DNA of 64,000 bases from Ephemerocybe angulata. Lineage: Eukaryota; Basidiomycota; Agaricomycetes; Agaricales; Psathyrellaceae. This document shows, in pieces, positions 30,883 to 41,435 of the stretch (position 1 is the first letter of the stretch; every line of letters begins with the position of its first letter). The translations under genes were made by a program, and so were the position numbers. The DNA lies in contig JAACJK010000001.1 of assembly GCA_013368325.1 (NCBI GenBank), positions 1,488,001-1,552,000 on the forward strand, read 5' to 3'. A model generated the notes under the pieces. The model was given only the letters and a program-made list of their open reading frames with translations, was not told the origin of the DNA and searched no databases.

Positions 30883-33800
30883 ATGGCTTCGACAGCAAGA
30901 CAACCCAAGCCGCAGAGGAAGGGGGGCCCCGAGCCCGCTCGGTATGTCGTCGCCCTAGATGTCGTCCAGAACCCTTATCGACGTCGCTGCCAGTCGTGCC
31001 CCAGCCTGGACAGGCGCCAGAGCGTCCCCCACTTTCTCCCCCTCCCATACACCCCGGCCCCAAAATGCTCAACCCCCAGGTGCCGCTGCCAACTTCCCAT
31101 CGCTCGGACACCCCAACGGCGCCCGTCCTGACGCTGCCCGTGACCGTGTTCTGCAGTCGCTGACCGGCCTGACGGTACGCTACATATCATCCTCGCAGCG
31201 CTAATCGCTCATTCACACGCGCGGTGTAGGGCACGACCGTTACGCTTACGACAAGAACTGGGCAGAGATACGAAGGAGTCGTCGGATCCACTAGCGGTGA
31301 AGGAGATACCACCGGCGTGACTCTCAAGGATGTCAAGGACCTCACCACTCTGGGCGCACCCTTGAAGGACTCGCTATTCATCGCGGCGACCAATATTGAT
31401 ACCTACACTTCTGGACCAGCGGATTCCAAACCCACCAATGGCGATAGTATGTTGTAATTAGTCCGTTTCCGCCACTCCGTTGACCACTTTATAGCCTTCC
31501 GCACCGACACTGACATCAGCGCGAAGAAGGGTCTTGGCCGCGAGCGCGAGCTTCAGGCCTGGGTCCCAAGCATCGACAACAGCCTCCCCTCGACCGATGA
31601 AGACACCTTTGGCGCCGCTGCGATGACCACGAGCTGGGACCAATTCTCTGCAAATGAGCAACTTTTCGGCGTTACTGTCAACTTCGACGAGGAGGTTTAT
31701 ACCACCAAGCTCGATCGCAATGCCCCCGACTTCAAAGAGCGCGAGCGTAAGGCTCAGCGCATCGCGAACGAGATTATGGGGGTAGGTTACGAACGCCACT
31801 TTATCCATGTCATACTCATTATCGCTAGACCGCCACAAACAATTCCCATATCGCAGAAGAGCGCGGTCACGACGTTGATGATAGCGGGGTGAACGAGGAG
31901 GATAAGTGAGTATCGACGCTATCCTGCCCCGCCCTTTGTGCTGACCATGTCTAGGTACGGCGCTGTTGTTCGCAACCCCAACGCCTATGTTCCCCCAGGT
32001 GCCCGTAAAACGGTGTCTAACGGGGGCCCACCTGCTGTTGCTACCAAGGCCGAAATTCCCAAGGTCTCGGTAAATGGTCCCGATGGTAATGCTGTCGCTC
32101 CCAGCCAATCACCAGCTCCCTCCAAGACTTCTTCCCCAGCGCCTAATGCGGCTTCAAACAAGGTAAGGGGGACACTGCCTTCAACAGCTTCTTGTGTTGC
32201 TAATGCTTGTTCTGCAGCCTCCCGCTGATCCCCTTCCCGCTTTCCGCGACTTTGTTACGCACGAGAAGCAGCGCTTGACGCAGAAGCGGCAAGCATTGCA
32301 GAAGAGCGAGATGGACAAACGGATGGCCGAACTTGTTAAGTTCAGCCAGAGCTTCAAGGTATACTTGCCGTTTCATGGAGTAGGGGAGCGCGGCTAAAAT
32401 TCAATTCCAGCTCAACAAGCCTATTCCCGACGATCTTGTTCCCATTCTCGCTAAAGACGAGGACAAGCAGAAGGCAATCCGAGACAAGGCGACTCGTGAT
32501 GCTCAGTCTGGTGAAGCTAGAGTTATTGGCGCATCCACTCCTGCGACCGCCTCTCGAGGAGTTCTGGCTCCTGGCAAGTTGGGCGAAGCTGCTCGCAAGC
32601 CCAATCCTCAGATCTCGGCTTCAAAGACAGTGACGAACAATCTCGACCAGCCTCCGTCGGCCGCCCAGAAACCCGCTACAACGTCCGCTTCTGCAACCCC
32701 TGGCGCCAGCGCAAGCAAGCCGGGCGATTCCAAGAAGATCAGTATGTTCATCCAACCGATTCCCGCGTTTAGAGGCAACAAGAGCAAGCTTGCCTTTGGA
32801 GCAACTTCGAATGCGAGCGCCACTCCGGTCAAGATTACTACCTCTGGTTCCAATGGAACGAACGCAAACCCTTCTGTTGGGGGTCCCGTTTCTCCCAGCA
32901 CGGCAGCGGCCAACCGTCTCAATGTGAACGCGCCCTCGTTCAGATCAAAGGTGTGCTATATTCATGCCGAGGCTAGATTGGTGGCTAAATGAGTCTGGGT
33001 AGGGTTCTGTGTCTCCCAGCCTTAGCGCTGCTTCTGCTTCTGTTTCTCCCAAGCCTGCCCACAAGACGGAACCGGTGCGTCAAACATTGGCTTGTGGGAA
33101 AGCGTGTCTTTGGAACGAGCCATATTAATTTCTTTCCAGGCACATGCAACCCCCAACCCATTCTTTGGCCCGCGCGTCATCAAGAAAAGTACCCCAGTCA
33201 ACGTCAAAGATGACTTTAATCCCTTCAAGCACAACAAGGTCGTTGATGCTTCGCAAGTTGGTGGGTTCGCTCTCACACATTTCTTCGTCCTATCTTTGAA
33301 CCTTGGCTTCGGTTCCAGCTGCTATGTGGCCGTACAGCGGGAAACGGTATATGCAGCTGTACCCCCCTCCCCCGCACCAACCTCTTCAGCACCAGCCTCA
33401 CATGCCTCCGGTGGTCTCCCCACCCATGCCCCCTCAGTCTTACGAAGAAGATCCCGCTGCGCAGGCAGCCGCTGCTGCCGCTGCAAGGGGATACGTTTAC
33501 GCATATCCTCCTTACGGTTACCCAGGTCAGCCGATGATGCCCGGTATGCCTCCTGGTCCTCCAGGGGGCTACATGCCAGGCCACTTCATGCAACCGATGC
33601 CTTATCCCCCGGGAATGCCTCCCCCGAATGGTGAGCAGCACACATTCTATTGTTGGAGCATGAGGTTTTAATCGTTCTTTGCAGCCATGTATTCTCCTGC
33701 CATGGGACAAATGCCGCCGCCTGGGGCATACATGTCACCTCCCCCTGGAGCCTACCCCCCGCCACCTAACGGGGCCCAGCGACCCTCCATGCCCCCTACG

Positions 33801-34016
33801 CCCATCCCTGCCCACGCGCATCCCTACTACCACCACCAAAGTCCGCAAAGTAAGCTGATCTTATTGGCGTAGTAGAGCCGGACCTAACTTTGTCTCCCAG
33901 TGCAACACGCGGTGCCTTACCAGATGATGATGCCTCCCCCTCCTGCTGGTGTTCCCCCTCCGCACCCATACGACGGCAGTCAGCAGCAGGCCGTCCAGAT
34001 GGGAGGGCACGCATAG
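30883..34016 (+). CDS. PBP1: Ataxin-2 homologue (Pbp1) with LsmAD domain and PAM2 motif
   Basis: Thirteen exons (30883-30941, 30994-31174, 31230-31446, 31495-31781, 31829-31905, 31955-32162, 32218-32358, 32411-32950, 33003-33074, 33140-33260, 33319-33630, 33685-33849, 33901-34016) give 831 residues. The Lsm-like (SM-ATX) fold reads 'RVLQSLTGLTGTTVTLTTRT', 'RYEGVVGSTS' and 'GVTLKDVKDLTTLG'. The LsmAD follows with 'WDQFSANEQLFGVTVNFDEE' and 'YTTKLDR'. A PAM2 motif, NRLNVNAPSFR (about 32917-32943), binds the MLLE domain of poly(A)-binding protein. The C-terminal 250 residues are Pro/Gly/Met/Tyr-rich with a run of Ala. The family works in stress granules, mRNA stability and TORC1 control in the cytoplasm. 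The PAM2 motif is cut by an intron two codons later. Confidence 0.95.
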
Positions 34017-35495
34017 GCCAGCTGATCATATCCTCTGGACGCAATCCTTTGGAGGATCTGCGGGGTCTATCCCTTTTCTCGTGTTCTTCGTTTGTTCTCT
34101 TCTTTTTGTCGTCTTTTAGCTTTGCCGTTGTTTTGTAAGTAGGTTGTAGGCAGTCGTGATACTCGCCGTATGTAGCACACACATATCTTCATCTTCATTT
34201 GCCTACCTCAATTGGGTTGTTGTTATCTTTATCTCGTCCACCCGCCCTATGCTACATGCTACACCACCGCCACCGCCCTCTACTCACCCTCGGTATCTCT
34301 CTCCCTCCGCATCTCATCTTGTCGTTTCCCCTTACACCATTGTTCTGGCCGTCGACTCACCATCGCCCTTTACCGTTCGACGGCCTGCCATCCGCCATCA
34401 ATCGGTGGTAACCCACTCCGACGCACGGGCCCGCCAACCCAATGTCGCCACTCTTTCCCACTCTTTCCCACGATCGAGAGTGCCCAGCGCTTATTCCCAG
34501 TCGCATCCACAACCGCGTTCCAAGCTCGTGGCTGACGGAATCTTCTATCCCACCTCCCCACCTTCACCGCCCAACGCTCATTCTCAGCACCTCTCACCCG
34601 ACTTTCCCCTCCACGTCAAGTTCTCCTTGGGGGAATTTACGATTACAACTACGACTGTCCCGCTCATCTCACACCATCCCCACACATTCCACCACCATGC
34701 GTTTGATCTGCGCGCAGTTTTGGAAATGATTTCTTTGCACGTACATAGTCTCGTGTACCTCGGTTTCAGTTTGTGGCTGCATACGTACGTGAACGACGAA
34801 ACGCCTCGATGAAAAGATTCATATGGATTCAGCAGCTTGGCTGAATCAAATCACCGGGTTTCCGGGGACACCTGTTCCAAGGGTACATGCTTCATCAGAC
34901 AGCCTGCCCATGCCCCTCCTCTTCCCTGCGTTTCTTCCAAGTTTCGACCCCTGGGAGATTGATCAGGCGATTAATGGAATCTCCTTGGGCGCTTAATTGA
35001 CTTCTTCAGCGTTTTTGGGGGTTTCTCTCGGATCTCTGGTATGTTCCGCAACCTTATTGGGGCACGGATCCTCTGCCATCCTTCATCTTCATGCCTCCCG
35101 TATGAACCTGTCTCCCTTCGTCATGTGGATTCCCATAAGGTCTGTAGCACTCCGATACTAGTAGGACTCGGACCGAGGGCAAGCACACTTCAAGCTTCAA
35201 GTTAGGAGAATATCATGCAAGAGCAGATCCATTGAGTTTGACTATGAATGTAATGAATGGAGAGTCCTATATACGGATGTAGATAGATAGATAAAAGGAG
35301 ACGATTAAACAAACGAGTGTGACATACGGCGAGACGACGCGAACTAGGGGGTAACTTTCAATGCACAAGACCGGCAACCATGAAGTCGTTAAATCATAAG
35401 AATAGAAAAGACTGAACTAGGAATGATATGGAGGTGAATCGGGGTCCTCAATCCGGAGAGTAGGTATAGAAGAGAGTCCAGACTGGAAAAATCCA
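34017..35495. other. Intergenic region without a supported gene
   Basis: About 1.5 kb: the 3' flank of ataxin-2, a strongly pyrimidine-rich block (about 34190-34720) that opens long but low-complexity Pro/Ser/His frames on the plus strand, then AT-richer sequence. A short GATA microsatellite lies at about 35280-35293. The compositional bias, not coding, explains the 218-codon frame at 34156-34812. Confidence 0.45.
35280..35293. repeat. Short (GATA)n microsatellite
   Basis: Three tandem GATA units within TAGATAGATAGATA. Confidence 0.7.
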
Positions 35496-38400
35496 TTACA
35501 TGATGGTGCACCACTTCTTCTTGCTTGGCGAGGCGCTGTTCTGACCCATCTCATCGGTTGGGACCTCGAGATTGGCGGTAGAAATTGCGGGGAGTACTGG
35601 AGCCGACTCGTCAACCGGGGAGGACAGTCCCTTGGAAGGGATAAACTGACCAGTAGCGGTTTCGAGGGAAGTGCGGGTGTGCTTGGTCTTGGTGGGGCTG
35701 AACCAGCTTCCGGGCACAAAGCGGGAAGAAGCAGCCGAAGCAGCTGACTCCAACCTCTTTCGGGAGGTAGGCGAGACCGGGGAGACGACCTCGGAGCTAT
35801 GAATCATAATGAGAATTCCATTCCTGGCAAAATGGAATCGAAACACATACCTTGTTTGTGGCTGCTCTTCGCCATTGGTGGCTGGAGCTTCGCTCTCGGG
35901 AACCGTTGCCAGTGTTAAGGGTTGCTTCTCAATGGATTCCTTAGGCTCGGCAGAAGCCTGCTCTTCAGAAGGAGCCTCCTGTGTATTGGTTAGTAAGGGT
36001 ACGGTGAATTCAGACAGAGGAGTACCTTCTGTTCTTCAACCTCTGCTACCACGACTTCAGGCGTAGCTTCGGGTTGAGCGACCACCTCTTCAACCTGGAC
36101 GACGGGCGCCTCTGGCTGGGGAACCGTCTCCGGCTCGAGTGCACGCGTCTGAGGAAGAGGGCTACCCTGTCGGCTGACGGAATAGGATGGTACCCAAGAC
36201 GAGCCGACGACGGGAGTAGGTGCAATCAGAGGAACAGCCTCGACGACATCCTCGGCCGTCTGGACGGGCTCCTGCACTTCAGGCACAACGGGTGCCTGAG
36301 CCTCGGACTCAACGATAGTGGGCACTTCCACAGGGACCTCGGGGACCTCGACCTGTTCCTCTACTACAGTAGGTTCGGGGATTGAGGCCTCAGCTGTAGA
36401 CTCAGCTTCGGGTTGAGTCTTAATCTCCTGGTCTGCTTGTTCCTCCGAGGATGCGGGAACAACTTCATCCTCCTTTTTCGCCGTGGTCTCCTCTGCAGCG
36501 TCGGTTTCCGGGGCCTCGTTCGTAGGCGAGGGGGCCCGGCTACCTTGAGAATGCACCGAGTAGGAAGGAGTCCAGGACCTTGGTGGAAGCGTAGAAGGGG
36601 TTGGCTCCGCAAGACTCTCCTAAACACCGCCGTCAGAGGAAGCGAATAGGGAGGGAAGAAGAGCTGCATACCTGAGCAACAGGAGCGTCTTCCTGGACAA
36701 CTTCTTCCTCATCTGCAGCTGGACCTCCGATGGTAGTGACAGTGAATGAAGGCGAGAAGGGCGACTTAGGGCGCTCGATGGACTTGACAAGAGGGACGGT
36801 AGCCTCTTCGTCAAACTGTATGAACGCGTTCGTTCAGGATGAAGGATGGTCGCAAAAATTAGTGTGCTTACCTCAGTTGGCTCCAAATCTTGAACGACGA
36901 CAGAGGGTGTAACAGGACCCACAGTAGAGTCCGTCGAACTCTCCGTTGGGGCAATGCTATGCGCAACAGCTTCAACCACGGGCGCCTCCTCTTCAACAGG
37001 CGCCTCATTCACTACTTCAGGAATCTCATCAGCCTGGCTGAGTTCGTTGGTAACTTCGGGCTTCGACTCCTCCACCGCAGGGGTAACGTCCTCAGCCTCA
37101 GTGACAGCTTCGGCAACGGATTCTTCGGGCTTGACCTCAGCGATAGCATCAACTTTGGGCTCTTCAGCGTTCTCCGTTACGGGGGTTTGTTCCTCCACGG
37201 TAGGTTCAGCCTTGACCTCCTCCACAGTTGGGGCCACCTCTTCGGCCTCGCGCTCAAGTGGAGCGGCTTCCGCAACGGTTTCCTCCGCTTCTTCCTTGGC
37301 CACTTCCAATGCTGCGTCGATCTGTTCAGAAACTTCCTCGACCTTGACTTCGTCTTCAGCCTTGGGGGCCACCTCCTCCTCTGCCTCTACGGCAGGGGCG
37401 GGAACAACCTCCTCCTCCTGCGCATCCGTGGCTGCGGGAGTGGGAACGGGCTCAACAGGTTCTTCGACAACAGCGGGTGCTTCAGCGACGGCAGCCTCGA
37501 TCTTGGGTTCTTCGACAGCGGGAGTTTCTTCTTGCGCAGCTGGGGTGACTTCGTTAAGAGCGACCTCGGCGACAACCTCCTCGACGGCCTCCTCAGCAGC
37601 AGGAGCTGGGGACTCTTCGATGGCGGGGATGACCTCAGGAGCGTTTTCCGCAACGGGGGTGGGTTCCTCTACGACGAGGTCGATCTTGGGTTCTTCGATA
37701 AGGGGTTCTTCGGCGGCGGGGGTCGTCGATTCAACGACGACATCCGCAATCTCCGGCGTGGCTTCAGCCTTCTCTTCCTGGACTACAGGCGCGGGTTCCT
37801 GAACATCCTCGACAACGGGCAGGGATTTGGCGACTTCCTCAGCAGCGGGTGTAGGCTCAACAACCTCTTCGACTGAAGCAGGTGCTTCAACAACGACCTC
37901 TTCAACAGCAGCAGGTGCGGGCTCGACTGCCTCCTCAACAACAGCAGGTGTTGGCTCAACGATCTCTTCAACTGCAGTCGGTGCCTCCACGACGGCTTCT
38001 TCAACTGCAGTTGGTGCTTCCACGACAGCCTCCTCGACTGCAGGAAGAGCCCCCACAGCGACCTCTTCGACTGCAGTCTCCTCTTCGGCCACAGCAGGTG
38101 CTGATGCAACAACCTCCTCAGTTGCAGCAGGAGCAGGCTCCTCGGCTTCCTCGACCACAGCAGGCACTTCCACAGCGACTTCCTCGACTACAACAGGCGT
38201 TTCCACAGCAACCTCTTCGACGGCGGTGGTAGGCGCGGCTTTGAGAGCTTCCGCTGGTGTAGACACTTCTTCGACTGACTCAGGTTCAGCAACTGGCGCG
38301 TCCTTGGCCAACTCTTCCTCCTTCACGTCCTCAGCGACGACTGTGGCAGCCGCAGTCTCTTCCTGCTCAGTAGGGGCGTCTTGGACTGGTTTGTCCCGAT

Positions 38401-39573
38401 AAGCATAAGTGCGAGTTTATGAACGATGTGATACTTACCGGGGACGCTGCCTTCGCTTGGTTGGGGGAGTTTGGCAACAGCAATGATGGGCGAAGAGGGC
38501 GCCGCAAACGTCATCTCCGACTCGATGGCGAGCTCTGGCTCTTCGTGCTCCTTCTCGACGACCTCCGATGACAACGAAAGGCGGTTCGCCTGGTTGGTGC
38601 TCAGCTCATCGTGAGAGTCCGACTCACTGCTGATCACAGGTTTCGCATCGTCAAGCTGGACAACCACGGGAACAGCAGCAGCTTGAGAAGGAGAAGCCTG
38701 CTCCTCAACGATAGCAGCAGGTTCCTCCACTTCTTCCTCCTTCGCAGGCGCAGGCTCCTGTACCGGGGGAAGAACGGCTTCCGAGAGCTTCGACACAGCG
38801 TCTTGGGTGATTTCGCCTATTTCAGTGGTGACAGTAGATATGATGTCGGGAATAGTAGTCTCCTCGTTGCTGTCCACCTGCCATTTGGTAAGTAGTGCCC
38901 GGTGGTTAGGAGAGAGATAGCATACTTCTGGTGCAGCGAGCTCTTCGCTATTCTAAGAGGGGAGTCAGAACGGCGTCACCAGCGAATTAAGGTAACTCAC
39001 TTCCTGATTTCCTTCGACTGGAAGAGAATCTTCAGCGCTTCCGGATTCACTAGCTTTGATCTAGTGATAGTGGTACTTCAGCGACTGTGAGAGATGCACA
39101 CAGGGGCCTTAACTCACGGTGCTGAGCTCAGTCGAAGGAGCTGCATTGACTTCCTGGGTATTTTCGCGTGAAGCTTCGTCGATAATCTTCCATAGGTGTC
39201 AAAAAGAAGCTCAGAGCACGGACTAACTGAACAACTCACCACTCGCTCTCCACCATCCTCCTCCGTCCCCTTGGCCTGATTTCAGAGTGTGAGCTTCAGA
39301 GATGGAGCACCAAATTTTACGGTGTGCAGCACGTACCTCTGTCGCGAGTGCCTCTGTGCGCGCGGATGCAATCTCTGCCACTGTTCCGTCTGCCACCACG
39401 GCCTCCTGTCCTGCTACGTCGTCGATGATGTGCGCTGCTTCGGCCTTCACTGACTCGAGTAGTGAGTTAGCGGCTGTGGACTCGGAGACGACCGTTGCCT
39501 CTTCGCTGCTCGTTATCGCGGGCTCGCCAGTCGTAAGCGCCTGGGCGGGCTGGGTATCGGAAGAAACCGACAT
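35496..39573 (-). CDS. Large Glu/Val/Pro/Ala-repeat protein with C-terminal CaaX box
   Basis: A chain of exons on the minus strand starts with 'MSVSSDTQPAQALTTGEPAI' (exon 1 39337-39573), passes small exons (39240-39275 and four short ones to about 38880), a long acidic exon (about 38450-38877), the main repeat exon (about 36860-38390) and several 3' exons to the stop at 35496. The body is disordered: dozens of imperfect units of the type 'VEEAVVEAPTA' and 'VEPTPAVVEE'. The 3' part carries a motif repeated three times around 'SWTPSYSV', 'SWVPSYSV' and 'GSWFSPTK'. The last residues are KKKWCTIM: a basic patch and a CaaX box (C-T-I-M), which with terminal Met predicts farnesylation and membrane attachment. 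No known domain is seen. It could be a membrane-tethered scaffold or spacer; this is inference. Some small exon borders are approximate. Confidence 0.7.
37830..38230. repeat. Coding minisatellite-like repeats
   Basis: Imperfect tandem units of about 42 bp (for example the TCAACTGCAGT...GGTGC series at 37968-38045) encode the Val-Glu-Glu/Pro-Ala repeats on the minus strand. The regular three-base phase opens long frames on the plus strand too; those are shadows. Confidence 0.7.
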
Positions 39574-39983
39574 TGCTGGTGGTGATGATGGGGAAAATGA
39601 GCTCGCGGTCGGTCGGCGAGTCAGGAATATAAGTTAGGGCGATTCTCTGTGACCACCGCTCCGTAGAAGCGATATGGAGTGGAGAAAGAAGAGCTTGCTG
39701 GCTGAAAGAGAGCTTGCTCGTTCTGGCAAGAACCAAGAGGAGATAGAGCTGATCACGAGCTCCCTCAAAGCTTCCTTTTACAGGTGGCACACGATCATCA
39801 CCTCGGGACCATTCCTGAGCCTCCGACGCGCTCACCCGCGATCACATGCCCGCGAAGAGGCACAAACAGGTCTTCAAGTTGAAAACAGAGATACCGGGTG
39901 ATTAGGTAGGGTATAATATAAGGTATAGAGTGTGTGTGTGATAGCAGATATGTGATATAACAAAGCCGAAGAGTGGTGAATCC
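39574..39983. other. Intergenic region, promoter of the repeat protein
   Basis: Between two minus-strand genes. TATAA-like sequences are seen near 39910-39925 (GGGTATAATATAAGG), close to the 3' end of the GPI-protein gene. No gene. Confidence 0.4.
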
Positions 39984-41049
39984 CTACAACAGCAAGGCAC
40001 CGATCAGGCCAAACGCAGCCCCAACGCCATACGCGCCAGTGGTAACGCGGTTTGCACCGCTGGACGAGGAGGTAGTGGTCCCGCCAGACCCTCCAGCCGC
40101 GGCGTTAGAGGAGGCGCTCTGAGTGGCAGAAGGATGCGCGCCAACAGTTCCGGCCACCGTGGTCCCACTGGTGCCAGCAGGGTGACTTGGGACAGAATCA
40201 ACACGGGAGGATAGCAATGAAGAAAAGGCTCGGTACGTACGCCGCAGTTCCAGAGGATGCAGCGCGCGTCGCGCTGCTGGCTGAGGCAGAGGAGGCACCG
40301 TGAGTTGCTGAGCTCGACTTCGAGTTGGCAGGTCTGGTACCTGCAGCAGCATTGGAGCTCGAAGCCTGGTTCAAGCAGCTTGCATGTAGTATATAAATCA
40401 GAAAATCTATCAGGCGTGGAGAATGGCAAAACCCTTTACCTGGTATCGCCGTTTCCTAGAATGGTGACGGCGTCCGAGTAGGCTTGGGCACCAGTGCTGT
40501 CCTTGACAGCAAGAGAGCTTTTCCGCGAAGGCAATGTAAGTCTTCGTGAGCGAGTGGTTTATTATATGAGCTCACATAGATGTGCCGCTGGGAAGGTCAA
40601 CAACCCAGGTCATGCTCTCTGCGTTGGTAGGGTCCCAAATATGAAGCTATCCCGAATAGTCAGCAATGCTTCCATATTGGGATGAACCACCATGGGCATA
40701 CCGGGGCCGCAGAAACTTGGCCTCCTGGAGAGGGCGTCAGTGAGGTGACATAGAGGATGAGCGAGTGAGGTCGTACCTGGAAGGATGGAGAGATAGTAGG
40801 GCGGTACGCCCGAGCCATATGTCAGCAAAATGGGCTCTGTGCACGCAGATACAGTTTAGTCGCGACTGGGCGATGTTGAGGAAAAGGACTATCGGCTCAC
40901 GGCAGGGAACAACACCAGTTCTGCGATGTGGATTCAGCCAAATGTTACGACATTGCTAACAGCGGGACAACTCACGGGGTGTTAATGGTCAGCGCTGAGA
41001 TGGCGGGCACCACTGAGATAAGGGCTACTGCGACGGCAAAGAACTTCAT
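39984..41049 (-). CDS. GPI-anchored Ser-rich cell-surface protein (Kre9/KNH-like)
   Basis: The start at 41049 gives a clean signal peptide ('MKFFAVAVALISVVPAISA') followed by 'LTINTP' and, through several short exons, the KNH-like beta-domain: 'PILLTYGSGVPPYYLSILPG', 'LHIWDPTNAESMTWVVDLPS' and 'AVKDSTGAQAYSDAVTILGN'. A Ser/Ala/Thr linker of about 100 residues follows, then a C-terminal hydrophobic tail ('GAYGVGAAFGLIGALLL') that fits a GPI-attachment signal. Proteins of this kind sit at the plasma membrane or wall; Kre9/Knh1 in yeast are needed for beta-1,6-glucan, but basidiomycete members are many and mostly untested. Length and layout are typical. Both neighbours lie on the same strand. 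Confidence 0.85.
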
Positions 41050-41435
41050 TGTGGGCGTTGAAGAAACGGCGGTTTAAATGCGAGAGGTAAAGGCTGTGGT
41101 ATAAAGAGGGTGACTCGGCGTGGCGGGCGGGTTTGCGAAGCGGTGGCGGGCAAGAAGCTGTTGAAGAGTGACCTGGTAGCTGACACCAGCATATATACTC
41201 GCCCAGAACGCTTGTCGACCCCATTCAATGTCCGCCGGGTCGATCGCAAATCGCCCGCCGGAGGCTCTTGGACTCGATCCCGCTGCAGTGATCGTCCCCA
41301 GTCTCAAAATCAAATTTAAGCGGACGTACTTGCAGGGTCTGGTTGCGGGGAGACTCAGCAGCTTAAGCAGAAGGTCGGTTAATGGCGATCCTGCATGTTC
41401 AAAGGGTCGAGGTCATTATATTCGCTCGTCAATAG
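41050..41435. other. Intergenic region between the GPI protein and PRMT5
   Basis: 386 bp. The GPI-protein promoter with a GTATATAT-like box at about 41190. No gene. Confidence 0.45.

Noticed and set aside
34156..34812. 218-codon plus-strand frame after ataxin-2
   Set aside because: Lies in a strongly pyrimidine-rich stretch. Composition (Pro, Ser, His, Thr) follows the base bias, and no domain or homologous block is visible.
36890..38402. Three long plus-strand frames (up to 328 codons) opposite the repeat protein
   Set aside because: They result from the three-base phase of the acidic repeats read in antisense. They are Ser/Ala/Thr or Phe/Gly-rich with no splice logic, while the minus strand gives a coherent exon chain with a CaaX end.
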